Assembly (NCBI RefSeq): GCF_038396765.1
Contig: NZ_CP150096.1
Span: 477,501-541,500 of the forward strand
DNA from: Chitinophaga caseinilytica
Lineage (GTDB): Bacteria > Bacteroidota > Bacteroidia > Chitinophagales > Chitinophagaceae
DNA length: 64,000 nt
Reading direction: 5' to 3'
Below, one piece after another: positions 26,252 to 34,950 of the stretch (its first letter is position 1; every line of letters begins with the position of its first letter). The notes beneath the pieces were generated by a model that worked only from the letters and a program-made list of their open reading frames with translations, made no database searches and was not told where the DNA came from. The position numbers were made by a program, and so were the translations under genes.

Positions 26252-29029
26252 ATGGAGTACAATTTCAGGCAACTTGAGCGGAAATGGCAGGACCATTGGG
26301 TGAAAACCGGCGCCTACAAGGTCAGCAACAACAGCACCAAACCCAAATGTTACGTGCTGGACATGTTCCCCTACCCTTCCGGGGCCGGGCTGCACGTTGG
26401 GCACCCGCTGGGTTTCATCGCGTCAGATATCTATGCCCGTTACAAACGGCTGAAAGGCTTTAATGTGCTGCACCCCATGGGGTACGACGCGTTCGGCCTC
26501 CCCGCGGAGCAATACGCCATCGAAACCGGCCAGCACCCCGCCGTGACCACCGAAGCCAATATCCGCACCTTCCGCCAGCAGCTCGACAATATCGGGTTCA
26601 GCTTCGACTGGGAGCGCGAGATCAACACCAGCGACCCGTCGTATTACAAATGGACGCAACATATTTTCCTGCAGCTTTACGGCAGCTGGTATAACCGCCA
26701 TGCCGCCAAAGCAGAAAACATCGAAACGCTCATCCGCATTTTCGAGCAGGAAGGCAATATCCACCAGGAATGCCCCGGCGACCGCAGCCTCCGCTTCAGC
26801 GCCGACACCTGGAACAACTGGACTTACGAAGAGCAGCAGCAGGCCCTCATGGAATACCGCCTCGCCTATCTCGCCTACGCCGAAGTGAACTGGTGCCCGG
26901 TGCTCGGCACCGTGCTCGCCAACGACGAGGTGATCAACGGCGTGAGCGAACGCGGCGGCCATCCCGTCATCAAAAAGAAAATGCGCCAGTGGTTCCTGCG
27001 CATCACCGAATATGCGGACCGCCTTCTCGAAGGGCTCGAAACGGTCCAGTTCAGCGACGCCATGAAAGACATGCAGCGCAACTGGATCGGGAAAAGCCAG
27101 GGCGCCGAGATCAAATTCAACGTGGCCGGCAGCCTCGAGAACATCGTGGTCTACACCACCCGTCCAGACACCATTTTCGGCGTCGACTTCATGGTGGTTG
27201 CCCCCGAGCACGAGCTCGTGGACGCTATCACGACCGATGCGCAAAGCCAGGCGGTGAGCGATTACCGCGAGTATGTGCAGAGCCGTTCCGAACGCGAGCG
27301 CATGGCCGAAGTGAAACAAATCACCGGATGCTTCACCGGCGCCTACGCCGTGAATCCTTTCGACGGCCGTCAAATTCCCATCTGGATTTCCGAATACGTA
27401 CTGGCGGGATACGGCACCGGCGCCATCATGGCGGTGCCCTGCGGCGACGCGCGCGATTTCGGCTTCGCCCGTCATTTCAACATCCCGATCACCAATATCA
27501 TCGGCGACGCCTTCAACGGCGAAGAAGCCAATGCCACCAAAGACGCCATCCTCCAGAACAGCGGCTTCCTCAACGGCAAGCCCATGCGTGAAGCGATGGA
27601 CATCGTAGCCGAAAAGATCGAGCAGCTGGGCATCGGCAAGCGTCAGATCAACTACAAAATGCGCGACGCGGGATTCAGCCGCCAGCGATACTGGGGCGAA
27701 CCTTTCCCCATCGTTTTCCGTAACGGCGTTCCCGAAGCGCTGGATGTTTCCGAGTTGCCGCTGGAACTGCCGCACGTGGAGAATTACCGTCCGGGCGAAG
27801 AGGGCGAAGGGCCGCTCGCGAACGTGACCGAATGGGTGAACCTGCCTTCCGAACCGGGCACCTCCCTGAAGCGCGAAACCAATACCATGCCCGGTTACGC
27901 CGGATCCAGCTGGTATTTCCTCCGGTATATGGACCCGAACAACGCGGAAACTTTCTGCGACAGGAAGGTGTCTGATTACTGGGGACAGGTAGACCTGTAC
28001 ATCGGCGGCACCGAACATGCGGTGGGCCATTTGCTGTACAGCCGTTTGTGGACGAAAGTCCTGTTCGACCTGGGGCTCATCGGTTTCGACGAGCCTTACA
28101 AGAAACTGGTGAACCAGGGGATGATCGGCGGAAGCTCGCGCCTGGTGTACCGTGTGCGGGGAACGAACCAGTTCGTGTCTGCCGGCCTGCGCGACCAGTA
28201 CGAGACCGACGAGCTTCATGTGGATGTGAATATCGTGGATGGGGTGGAGCTGGATACCGAGGCTTTCCGGCAATGGCGTACCGACTATGCCAATGCGCAG
28301 TTCATCCTTGAGAACGGTAAATATATTTGCGGAACGCAGCTCGAAAAAATGAGCAAGCGCCTTTTCAATACCGTGAACCCGGATATGGTGGTGGAGAAAT
28401 TCGGTGCCGATACGTTCCGGATGTACGAAATGTTCCTCGGGCCGATCGAGCAGAGCAAACCCTGGGAAACCAAGGGCATTGAAGGCGTTCACCGGTTCCT
28501 GAAGAAAGTATGGCGCCTGTTTTACGATGAGAACAAGGGCCTCGTGGTGAAAGATGAAGCGCCTACGGCGGAAGAGATGAAATCGCTGCACAAGGCGATC
28601 CGCAAGATCGATGAAGACAGCGAGCGCCTTTCGTTCAACACCGCGGTGAGCGCGTTCATGGTGTGCGCCAACGAACTGACCGACCAGAAATGCCACAAGA
28701 AAGCCGTGCTGGAACAGTTGCTGGTATTGCTCACGCCGTATGCGCCGCATATGAGCGAAGAGCTGTGGGCAGCCATCGGCAACAGCGGTTCCATTCTGGA
28801 TGCGGCGTTCCCGGTGTTCGAAGCGAAATACGTGGCGGAATCCACGAAGGAATATCCCGTTTCCGTGAACGGTAAACTTCGTACGACCATCAATATTTCC
28901 CTGGACGTGGAGCAGGCGGAAGCTGAGCAGATCGCGCTGGGGAATGAAGTGGTGCAGAAGTGGCTGGAAGGGAAAACGCCGAAGAAGATCATCTTCGTGA
29001 AAGGTAAAATGATCAACGTGGTGGTGTAA
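26252..29029 (+). CDS. leuS: leucine--tRNA ligase
   Basis: 925 residues counted from the ATG of MEYNFRQLERKW; an in-frame ATG two codons earlier (26246) is an equal alternative. Class I signatures: HVGH in PSGAGLHVGHPLGF (about 49-52) and KMSKR at about 699-703. The CP1 editing domain is present with TTRPDTIFGVDFMV. It charges tRNA-Leu in the cytoplasm. The length exceeds the ~860 of E. coli LeuS, mainly by insertions before the KMSKS loop, as seen in other Bacteroidota. A hairpin directly precedes the start, and a strong terminator follows the stop. Confidence 0.97.
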   Translation: MEYNFRQLERKWQDHWVKTGAYKVSNNSTKPKCYVLDMFPYPSGAGLHVGHPLGFIASDIYARYKRLKGFNVLHPMGYDAFGLPAEQYAIETGQHPAVTTEANIRTFRQQLDNIGFSFDWEREINTSDPSYYKWTQHIFLQLYGSWYNRHAAKAENIETLIRIFEQEGNIHQECPGDRSLRFSADTWNNWTYEEQQQALMEYRLAYLAYAEVNWCPVLGTVLANDEVINGVSERGGHPVIKKKMRQWFLRITEYADRLLEGLETVQFSDAMKDMQRNWIGKSQGAEIKFNVAGSLENIVVYTTRPDTIFGVDFMVVAPEHELVDAITTDAQSQAVSDYREYVQSRSERERMAEVKQITGCFTGAYAVNPFDGRQIPIWISEYVLAGYGTGAIMAVPCGDARDFGFARHFNIPITNIIGDAFNGEEANATKDAILQNSGFLNGKPMREAMDIVAEKIEQLGIGKRQINYKMRDAGFSRQRYWGEPFPIVFRNGVPEALDVSELPLELPHVENYRPGEEGEGPLANVTEWVNLPSEPGTSLKRETNTMPGYAGSSWYFLRYMDPNNAETFCDRKVSDYWGQVDLYIGGTEHAVGHLLYSRLWTKVLFDLGLIGFDEPYKKLVNQGMIGGSSRLVYRVRGTNQFVSAGLRDQYETDELHVDVNIVDGVELDTEAFRQWRTDYANAQFILENGKYICGTQLEKMSKRLFNTVNPDMVVEKFGADTFRMYEMFLGPIEQSKPWETKGIEGVHRFLKKVWRLFYDENKGLVVKDEAPTAEEMKSLHKAIRKIDEDSERLSFNTAVSAFMVCANELTDQKCHKKAVLEQLLVLLTPYAPHMSEELWAAIGNSGSILDAAFPVFEAKYVAESTKEYPVSVNGKLRTTINISLDVEQAEAEQIALGNEVVQKWLEGKTPKKIIFVKGKMINVVV

Positions 29030-29052
29030 AAACCATTTTTCGATACTGAAGA

Positions 29053-29080
29053 GCCGGCCTGTGAGGGCCGGCTTTTTTTT
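29053..29080 (+). terminator. terminator of leuS
   Basis: 7-bp stem GCCGGCC / GGCCGGC followed by T8, 23 bases after the leuS stop. Confidence 0.9.
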
Positions 29081-29331
29081 AAGTGGGTAACGCTTGCCGC
29101 AAAAAACAATAATTCCGGTTATCGGATTGGTCTATTTAGAAAAGCTTTCAGGAACAATTAACCTTTACCTGCCCGGCAGGCTCCCGGAAAACCAGTAGCT
29201 TCATCCCCCCAAAGCGCCCCAGGGACACAAATCCCGCGAAAAATGTTCCGAAACCGCCTCCTGACGTGATAAATGGTTTCCGGGTACAGGGAATCCTCAT
29301 TATCTTTCTATCCTTAAATTCCCCTGTTATT

Positions 29332-32300
29332 ATGAGACCAATCTACACGGGTATCCTGGCGGTAGCATTATCCCTGCCGGCCGTAGCCCAACAGTCGGAC
29401 ACTTATTTCACCACCTCTCCCACCCTTACCCCGGACGGACAAACGGTTATATTCAGTTTCGAAGGCGACCTCTGGAAAGCGGACCTCCGCAATCCACAAG
29501 CCACCCGCCTCACCGCCATGCAAGGCAACGAAACGCTCCCGAGGGTTTCTCCCGACGGGAAATGGATCGCTTTCACCGGCACCCAGTTCGGACGGCAAGA
29601 CGTGTTCATCATGCCCATCAGCGGCGGAGATATCAAACAGCTCACCTTCCATGACGCACCCGACCTCATGGACTCCTGGAGCTGGGATTCCAAATCCATC
29701 TATTTCACCTCCAACCGCGAAGGGTCTGCCACCTCTTTCAAACAAAACATCAACGGCGGAACACCCGTTCGCGTATTCCCCCACTATTTCAACCAGGTAC
29801 ACAACCTGTCGGAACACCCCGCCTCCGGCGAACTGTTCTTCAACGACACCTGGGAATCCAGCTGGGCCGCCAACCGCAAACGATATAAAGGCGATTTCAA
29901 CCCGGACATCCAATCCTACAACCCCGCCACCAAACAATATAAACAATACACCGACTACCGCGGCAAGGACTTCTGGACCACCATCGACCGCAAAGGCAAC
30001 ATATTCTTCGTTTCCGACGAAGCGAACGGGGAATACAACCTCTACACCTTCGCAAACGGCCAGAAGAAAGCCCTGACCAAATTCTCCACCTCCATCAAAC
30101 GGCCCAACGTCAGCGCAGACGGCAGCAAGGTCGTGTTTGAAAAAGACTACCAGGTTTGGGTGTACGACGTCGCCTCCGGAAAATCCGAAAAAATCGCGCT
30201 CCAGCTCTTCCGGAACCCCGTTCTCTCCAAGGAACAGGCTTTCGACGTGCGCGACCGCATCTCCAACTTCGATGTATCGCCCGATGGCAAGAAACTCGCC
30301 TTCATTTCGCGGGGCGAGCTCTTCGTGTCTGATATCGAGGGCAAGTTCGTCCGCCAGATACCGCGCAACGGCGAAAGAGCGACCGAAGTGCTGTGGCTCC
30401 CCGATAACAAAACCCTCCTGTTCAACCAAACGCTCAACGGCTACCTCAACCTATACACCGTTGCCGCTGATGGCAGCGGGACCGTCAAACAGCACACGAG
30501 CGACAAACGCAACAACCGCAGCCTCAACCTGAACCACGACCGCTCGCAGGCCGTTTACTTCAGCGGCCGCGACGAAGTACGGATCATCGATCTCAAGACG
30601 CTGCAATCCCGCACCATCGCGAAAGAGGAGATATGGGCGTTCCAAAGCCCCGATCCCCGTTTTTCGCCCAATGGCGAATACGTGGTATTCAATGCACATC
30701 GCAATTTCGAAAAGGACATCTTCGTACACAACCTCAAAAAGAACACGACGGTCAACCTCACCAATACAGGTGTGTCTGAAGTCGATCCGTTCTGGTCGCC
30801 CGACGGGAAGTACATTTACTTCGCCTCCTCCCGCACCCGGCCCGCGTATCCATTCGGCATGACCAACCCGAAAATTTACCGGCTCGCGCTCGACAAATAC
30901 GACGATCCTTATCGCTCCACAAAATTCGACGAGCTGTTCAAGAAGAAGGAAGACGATAAAAAGAACGACGACAAATCCGGCAAATCAGGCAAAGACGGTA
31001 AAGACGACAAAACTGCGAAATCCGACAAAAAATCCGACAGCGCAGACGCTACCAAGAGCATCACCATCAATATGGACCGGCTCATGCAGCGCGTAGAACA
31101 GGTGTCTCCCGGCTTCGGTTCCCAATACGGCCCCTACCATATGTCCGGAAAAGGCGATAAAACCACGATCTTCTTCGGCTCCAACCACGAAGGCCGCGGC
31201 GCGCTTTACAAAATGGTAAGCGAGCCTTTCGAAGAAACCAAAACGGAACGCATCAACGGCAGCGAACGATTCGACGGCAACATCGTGGAAGTAGACGGCA
31301 AACTCTTCGCACTTGCCGGCGGAAATATCTGCAAACTCAATGCAGACGCCAACAAGATCGATCCCATCAGCATCGGGCAAACCTTCTACCGCAACCTGCA
31401 GGAAGAATTCCAGCAGATCTACTACGAAATGTGGGCGAACGTAGAAGAGAACTTCTACAATGCCGATTTCCACGGCACCAACTGGCCCAAACTGCGCGAC
31501 GAATACAGCCGCTATCTTCCATACGTGAACAACCGCGCCGACCTCCGCGTGCTGCTGAACGACCTGCTCGGCGAACTGAACTCTTCGCACCTGGGCTTCA
31601 ACACCTATGGCGACGACGAGCGCATCGCCCTCAGTTATCAGACCATGGAAACCGGCGTTCTCTTCGATCCCCAGCAACCCTACACCGTGCAGCGCATCGT
31701 GGCCAACAGCAGTGCCGACAGAACGGGCATCGACATTCAGCCCGGTGATGTGCTCACCCAGGTAAACGGCAAAGCCGTGGATCCCAAACAATGCCGCGAC
31801 CAATACTTCACCCGGCCCTCCATGGAGCGCGAAATCACGCTCACGTTCGAGCGCAGCGGCAAGCCCTTCGAAGTGCGGCTCCACCCGCAAAGCTCCGGCG
31901 CGCTCGACCAGCAGCTGTACGACGAATGGATTTACGGCAACGAACAGAAAGTTGACAAGCTCAGCAATAACCGCATCGCATACACGTATATGAAGAACAT
32001 GGGCGGCGGGGAGCTCGACAAATTCCTCATCGACATGACCGCGAAATTATCCGGCAAAGACGCGCTCATCCTCGACCTCCGTTACAATACCGGGGGCAAC
32101 GTGCATGACGAAGTCCTCAAGTTCCTTTCCCAACGCCCGTATCTCCAATGGCAATACCGTGAAGGCAAGCCCTCGCCGCAGCCGAACTTCGCGCCGGCAG
32201 GCAAACCCATCGTATTGCTGATCAACGAACAATCGCTCAGTGATGCTGAAATGACCGCTGCGGGCTTCAAGGCACTGGGGCTCGGAAAAATCATCGGCAC

Positions 32301-32523
32301 CGAATCTTACCGCTGGATCATTTTCACCTCCGGCAAAGGGCTCGTAGACGGTTCCTTCTACCGCCTCCCTTCCTGGGGCTGCTACACCCTCGACGGTAAG
32401 AACCTCGAGAAAGAAGGCGTGGCTCCCGACATCTATGTCAAAACCACCTTTACCGACAGGCTGGCGGACAAAGACCCGCAACTGGAACGCGCCGTACAGG
32501 AACTGCTGAAAAGCGTTCGCTGA
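29332..32523 (+). CDS. secreted tricorn-type S41 protease
   Basis: 1063 residues from the ATG of MRPIYTGILAVALSLPAVAQ, a clear signal peptide; the frame is open upstream but adds nothing conserved. Two WD40/PD40-like beta-propeller regions fill about 25-530 (LTPDGQTVIFSFEGDLW, VSPDGKWIAF). A very charged Lys/Asp/Ser linker (about 535-580) follows. Then come the tricorn core, a PDZ domain (SADRTGIDIQPGDVLTQVNG) and the S41 catalytic part: LILDLRYNTGG and NEQSLSDAEM with the probable nucleophile S970. Tricorn homologues degrade peptides; a signal peptide places this one in the periplasm or outside. A TATCTTTC box about 30 bases upstream is a weak promoter candidate. Confidence 0.92.
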   Translation: MRPIYTGILAVALSLPAVAQQSDTYFTTSPTLTPDGQTVIFSFEGDLWKADLRNPQATRLTAMQGNETLPRVSPDGKWIAFTGTQFGRQDVFIMPISGGDIKQLTFHDAPDLMDSWSWDSKSIYFTSNREGSATSFKQNINGGTPVRVFPHYFNQVHNLSEHPASGELFFNDTWESSWAANRKRYKGDFNPDIQSYNPATKQYKQYTDYRGKDFWTTIDRKGNIFFVSDEANGEYNLYTFANGQKKALTKFSTSIKRPNVSADGSKVVFEKDYQVWVYDVASGKSEKIALQLFRNPVLSKEQAFDVRDRISNFDVSPDGKKLAFISRGELFVSDIEGKFVRQIPRNGERATEVLWLPDNKTLLFNQTLNGYLNLYTVAADGSGTVKQHTSDKRNNRSLNLNHDRSQAVYFSGRDEVRIIDLKTLQSRTIAKEEIWAFQSPDPRFSPNGEYVVFNAHRNFEKDIFVHNLKKNTTVNLTNTGVSEVDPFWSPDGKYIYFASSRTRPAYPFGMTNPKIYRLALDKYDDPYRSTKFDELFKKKEDDKKNDDKSGKSGKDGKDDKTAKSDKKSDSADATKSITINMDRLMQRVEQVSPGFGSQYGPYHMSGKGDKTTIFFGSNHEGRGALYKMVSEPFEETKTERINGSERFDGNIVEVDGKLFALAGGNICKLNADANKIDPISIGQTFYRNLQEEFQQIYYEMWANVEENFYNADFHGTNWPKLRDEYSRYLPYVNNRADLRVLLNDLLGELNSSHLGFNTYGDDERIALSYQTMETGVLFDPQQPYTVQRIVANSSADRTGIDIQPGDVLTQVNGKAVDPKQCRDQYFTRPSMEREITLTFERSGKPFEVRLHPQSSGALDQQLYDEWIYGNEQKVDKLSNNRIAYTYMKNMGGGELDKFLIDMTAKLSGKDALILDLRYNTGGNVHDEVLKFLSQRPYLQWQYREGKPSPQPNFAPAGKPIVLLINEQSLSDAEMTAAGFKALGLGKIIGTESYRWIIFTSGKGLVDGSFYRLPSWGCYTLDGKNLEKEGVAPDIYVKTTFTDRLADKDPQLERAVQELLKSVR

Positions 32524-32544
32524 TTTCAGCGATAACATACCAGG

Positions 32545-32572
32545 GGACCGGCAGGAATGCCGGTCCTTTTTT
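32545..32572 (+). terminator. terminator of the tricorn-type protease gene
   Basis: 9-bp perfect stem GGACCGGCA / TGCCGGTCC, loop GGAA, followed by T6; 21 bases after the stop codon. Confidence 0.9.
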
Positions 32573-33203
32573 ATGCTGCTTATGTCCACCGCTGCCGCCG
32601 GTTACCCGGCGAACAATGGTACTAACCCCATCGTTGCGCGGCATTGTTACCGCCTTTCAACACCCCATTTCATTGCACAGTCAACCGCAATGCGCGGGTA
32701 TGTGCATTTCATTTACATAGCACTCCACCAATTCCTTCTTATCGAAATTTCACATCCATTCATTACATCACGCATCCAGCCACGTAAGTCCGTAACGGCC
32801 TAACTTCGGGCCGTTCGTTTCCCACAACAACTACATGGTGTTACACGGTTCTCTTCAATGCGTGGGAAAATGCATTCCAATTACATGTCCCTACACCAGT
32901 CCCTCTTCGAACTGCCATATCAGGCACCAGGTACGATAGTCCAGCAGCTCATCCTTCGCAATACCGTTCCCCACAACTATTCCGTGTTTCACCTCTCCGC
33001 GGTATATAGATTAGCGCATCCCATCAAATCTCCAGGCACAAATTCCACGTTATAAAAAAGCCTCTTTCCCGTTCCGCAACCTCACGTCTCCCCAGTCAGA
33101 TAAGCCCTCAAGGCATCCATCGAGGCACTCGTTTCCCACTACAACAGCACGAACCCATGCACAAATTCCACGGTACAGAAAGCCTCTTTCCCGTTCCGCA
33201 ACC
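32573..33203. other. long non-coding stretch made largely of degenerate repeats
   Basis: About 630 bases without a convincing gene; short open frames here have no recognisable sequence. The DNA contains at least two families of direct repeats (given separately) and the motif CGTTTCCCAC-ACAAC or close variants at about 32816, 32965, 33130 and, inside hicA, 33252. It reads like the eroded remains of duplicated hicA 3' ends. Confidence 0.6.
32688..32920. repeat. two degenerate direct repeats, about 168 bases apart
   Basis: Units beginning at 32688 and 32856 share CAATGCG-GGG, TGCATT-CA-TTACAT and CACCA-T-CC-TCTT over about 60 bases, roughly three quarters identical by eye. Too diverged and too few for a CRISPR array. 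Confidence 0.55.
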
Positions 33204-33270
33204 TCACGTCTCCCCGGCCAGATAAGCCATCAAGGCATCCATCGGGATTCCCGTTTCCCGCAACACCTGG
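33036..33270. repeat. direct repeat duplicating the 3' end of hicA
   Basis: Unit A (33036 to about 33142) and unit B (33159 to about 33265) are 123 bases apart and about 85% identical; both contain GCACAAATTCCACG, then GCCTCTTTCCCGTTCCGCAA and CTCACGTCTCCCC. Unit B includes the last codons of hicA. Unit A still encodes MDALRAYLTGET plus stop on the minus strand but is cut off by an in-frame TAG, so it is a pseudogene fragment. Confidence 0.8.
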
Positions 33271-33449
33271 CGGATGACAAATGGCGGCACCGGGCACACC
33301 GTGCGCGACAACACCACCGGCCGCCGCTTCCGAACACCCTCCCACTGCTCATGCCCGCCTCCCAACAAGCGGAAATGATAACCGTTCAGGCAAAGGAAAT
33401 CCCGGAACGTATCCAAAGACACGTCCTCATTACATTCCAGCGTTTGCAT
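33204..33449 (-). CDS. HicA-like toxin (mRNA interferase family), divergent
   Basis: 81 residues. The pattern TFRDFLCLNGYHFRLL-GGGHEQWEG, then RPVVLSRTV and PPFVIRQVLRETGI, follows the small dsRBD-like HicA fold: an N-terminal helix with LxxxGY, the strand carrying the catalytic His (here GGGHEQW, about H33-H35), and a C-terminal helix ending in TGI. HicA toxins cleave mRNA and are blocked by HicB. The match is to family pattern only, with insertions such as CPVP, so activity is uncertain. It lies 15 bases after the HicB-like gene. Its 3' end is duplicated downstream. Confidence 0.6.
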   Translation of the reverse strand: MQTLECNEDVSLDTFRDFLCLNGYHFRLLGGGHEQWEGVRKRRPVVLSRTVCPVPPFVIRQVLRETGIPMDALMAYLAGET

Positions 33450-33464
33450 ATCCCTATTGATTGA

Positions 33465-33878
33465 TTACGAACCCCGCGCCAGCGAGCCCTCTTCCAGCAA
33501 TAACCCGAACGGCCGCATTATCGCCCCCCTTCGCATATATCCCAACACTTCCCGCAATTGACCATACCCCATCAACGGCGCATACCATTCTCCCTCCTCC
33601 ACTTTCCATCCCCCTTCCTCCATATCCTTCGTCATATCCTTCGTCATATCCTCCATCAAATCTTCTATCACTCCCTCCATCCCCCGCACCGCCCGCAAAT
33701 ACACACGCACCACCACCTCCAACGAACCATAGGCAGCCTGCCGCGACCATCCATAACCCGTCAGCCCCAAAGCCGGTACATGCGCATGCCAACACCCTCC
33801 CGCATCCTGAAACAACACCCCGGCAGCCCGTACCCGGCGATCCCCCCGCCCCTCATGTACTATGCGAATCGTTTTCAT
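33465..33878 (-). CDS. HicB-like antitoxin with unusual repeat-bearing tail
   Basis: 137 residues. Residues ~15-62 resemble the partial RNase H fold of HicB (AGVLFQDAGGCWHAHVPALG, then GWSRQAAYGSLEVVVRVYL), the segment that in HicB reads GGYxAxxPxLPG. The rest departs from the family: a 4-residue repeat (DMTK) encoded by a 12-base tandem repeat, a Gly/Glu/Trp-rich stretch and a basic helix (EVLGYMRRGAIMRPF). No typical ribbon-helix-helix or HTH domain is obvious. Antitoxin-first order and a good promoter support a real operon with hicA. Overlapping plus-strand frames are proline-rich and not credible. Confidence 0.55.
   Translation of the reverse strand: MKTIRIVHEGRGDRRVRAAGVLFQDAGGCWHAHVPALGLTGYGWSRQAAYGSLEVVVRVYLRAVRGMEGVIEDLMEDMTKDMTKDMEEGGWKVEEGEWYAPLMGYGQLREVLGYMRRGAIMRPFGLLLEEGSLARGS
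33621..33650. repeat. 12-base tandem repeat inside the HicB-like gene
   Basis: CATATCCTTCGT occurs twice in a row and a third partial copy follows; because 12 is a multiple of three it adds or removes four residues (MTKD) without a frameshift. Confidence 0.85.
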
Positions 33879-33923
33879 GATGATGTTGCAGGATGATCAC
33901 GGACGGCAATACATCCTGATGCA

Positions 33924-33953
33924 AAACTAGCGGGAAGAGGAACCCGGGCAATG
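33924..33953 (-). promoter_or_regulatory. promoter of the hicBA-like operon
   Basis: On the minus strand TTG, a 19-base spacer and TAGTTTTG form an exact match to the Bacteroidota promoter, 46 bases before the HicB-like ATG. Confidence 0.65.
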
Positions 33954-34028
33954 AAAAAAAGGCGAGAATATCTCAGAGTTAACGTAGAATATCTCCGAAA
34001 AACGAAGATTGTAATGTATTTTGACCAC

Positions 34029-34880
34029 ATGAAAAGGATTCTATTGCTCCTCATCGCCGCTTTCACCGGCTTCCAGGCCGGCGCACAAGACCGCAGCATC
34101 CAGGTCATGACGTTCAACATCCGCATGAACACGCCCAAAGACAGCATCAACGCCTGGCCCAACCGGAAAGACCGCCTCGCGTCGCAAGTCCTCTTCCACC
34201 GCCCGCAACTCCTCGGCGTCCAGGAAGCCCTCTGGGAACAAATGCAAGACCTGCAAAAATCTCTCCCGCATTACAAATACCTCGGCGTCGGCCGCACCGA
34301 CGGCGATAAAAAAGGCGAATTCTCCGCCATCTTCTACGACACCACCCGCCTCAAACTCCTCGAATCCCACACCTTCTGGCTCTCCGAAACACCCGAAACC
34401 ATCGGCGCCAAAGGATGGGACGCCGCCATCGAACGCATCGTTTCCTACGGAAAATTCCGCGACAAGATCACCGGCAAAATATTCTTCCACTTCAACACCC
34501 ACTTCGATCATATGGGCAAAATCGCCCGCCGCGAAAGCGCCAAACTACTGCTGGACAAAGTAGCCGCCATCTCCGGCAAACTGCCCGCCGTTGTCACCGG
34601 CGACTTCAACGCCACGCCCGGCGACGAGCCCATCCGCGTCATCATGGACGCCGCCAATCCGAAACACCTCAAAGACGCCAAAGCCCTCAGCCAAACGCCG
34701 CACTACGGCCCCACAGGCACTTTCAACGGCTTCCGCTCACAGGAAATCGGCGACGAGCCCATCGATTACATCTTCCTCAAAGGCCCATGGAAAGTGCTCC
34801 AGCACGCCACCATTTCGCAAACCTGGAAAGGCCTCTTCGCTTCCGACCACTTTTCGGTTATCGCGAAACTCCAGCTTTAA
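34029..34880 (+). CDS. secreted endonuclease/exonuclease/phosphatase-family protein
   Basis: 283 residues from the ATG of MKRILLLLIAAFTGFQAGAQ, a signal peptide; 26 upstream in-frame codons have no conserved features. The DNase I-like fold motifs are intact: MTFNIRMN, GVQEALWEQM (metal Glu), FNTHFDHMG, VTGDFNATPGDEPI and ASDHFSV at the C-terminus. Such exported proteins in Bacteroidota are usually phosphodiesterases of unknown substrate (DNA, sphingolipid or inositol phosphate). Convergent with the M28 peptidase gene. Confidence 0.9.
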   Translation: MKRILLLLIAAFTGFQAGAQDRSIQVMTFNIRMNTPKDSINAWPNRKDRLASQVLFHRPQLLGVQEALWEQMQDLQKSLPHYKYLGVGRTDGDKKGEFSAIFYDTTRLKLLESHTFWLSETPETIGAKGWDAAIERIVSYGKFRDKITGKIFFHFNTHFDHMGKIARRESAKLLLDKVAAISGKLPAVVTGDFNATPGDEPIRVIMDAANPKHLKDAKALSQTPHYGPTGTFNGFRSQEIGDEPIDYIFLKGPWKVLQHATISQTWKGLFASDHFSVIAKLQL

Positions 34881-34901
34881 TCAAGATTCTCCCAAATACA
34901 A

Positions 34902-34934
34902 CAAGGGCGGGCCTTTCGGTCCGCCCTTGCCATT
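34902..34934. terminator. bidirectional terminator
   Basis: 12-bp stem CAAGGGCGGGCC / GGTCCGCCCTTG with one G-T pair and loop TTTC, between the convergent phosphodiesterase and M28 peptidase genes. Confidence 0.85.
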
Positions 34935-34950
34935 TTATCAACTCTGCAAT

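Noticed and set aside
26423..28750. Long open frame opposite leuS
   Set aside because: Shadow of leuS on the other strand; the leuS frame has all synthetase motifs.
29081..29331. tRNA or small RNA in the gap before the tricorn protease
   Set aside because: No cloverleaf, T-loop consensus or conserved fold could be found; only a terminator and a promoter-like box.
32573..33055. Short plus-strand open frames in the gap after the tricorn protease
   Set aside because: No recognisable sequence, no start context, and they cross degenerate repeats.
33036..33270. CRISPR array or integrated element near hicA
   Set aside because: Only two units, unequal spacing, no cas genes and no integrase; one unit is part of hicA itself.
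33461..33896. Proline-rich frames on the plus strand across the hicB-like gene
   Set aside because: Low-complexity shadows; the minus frame has a HicB-like domain and a promoter.
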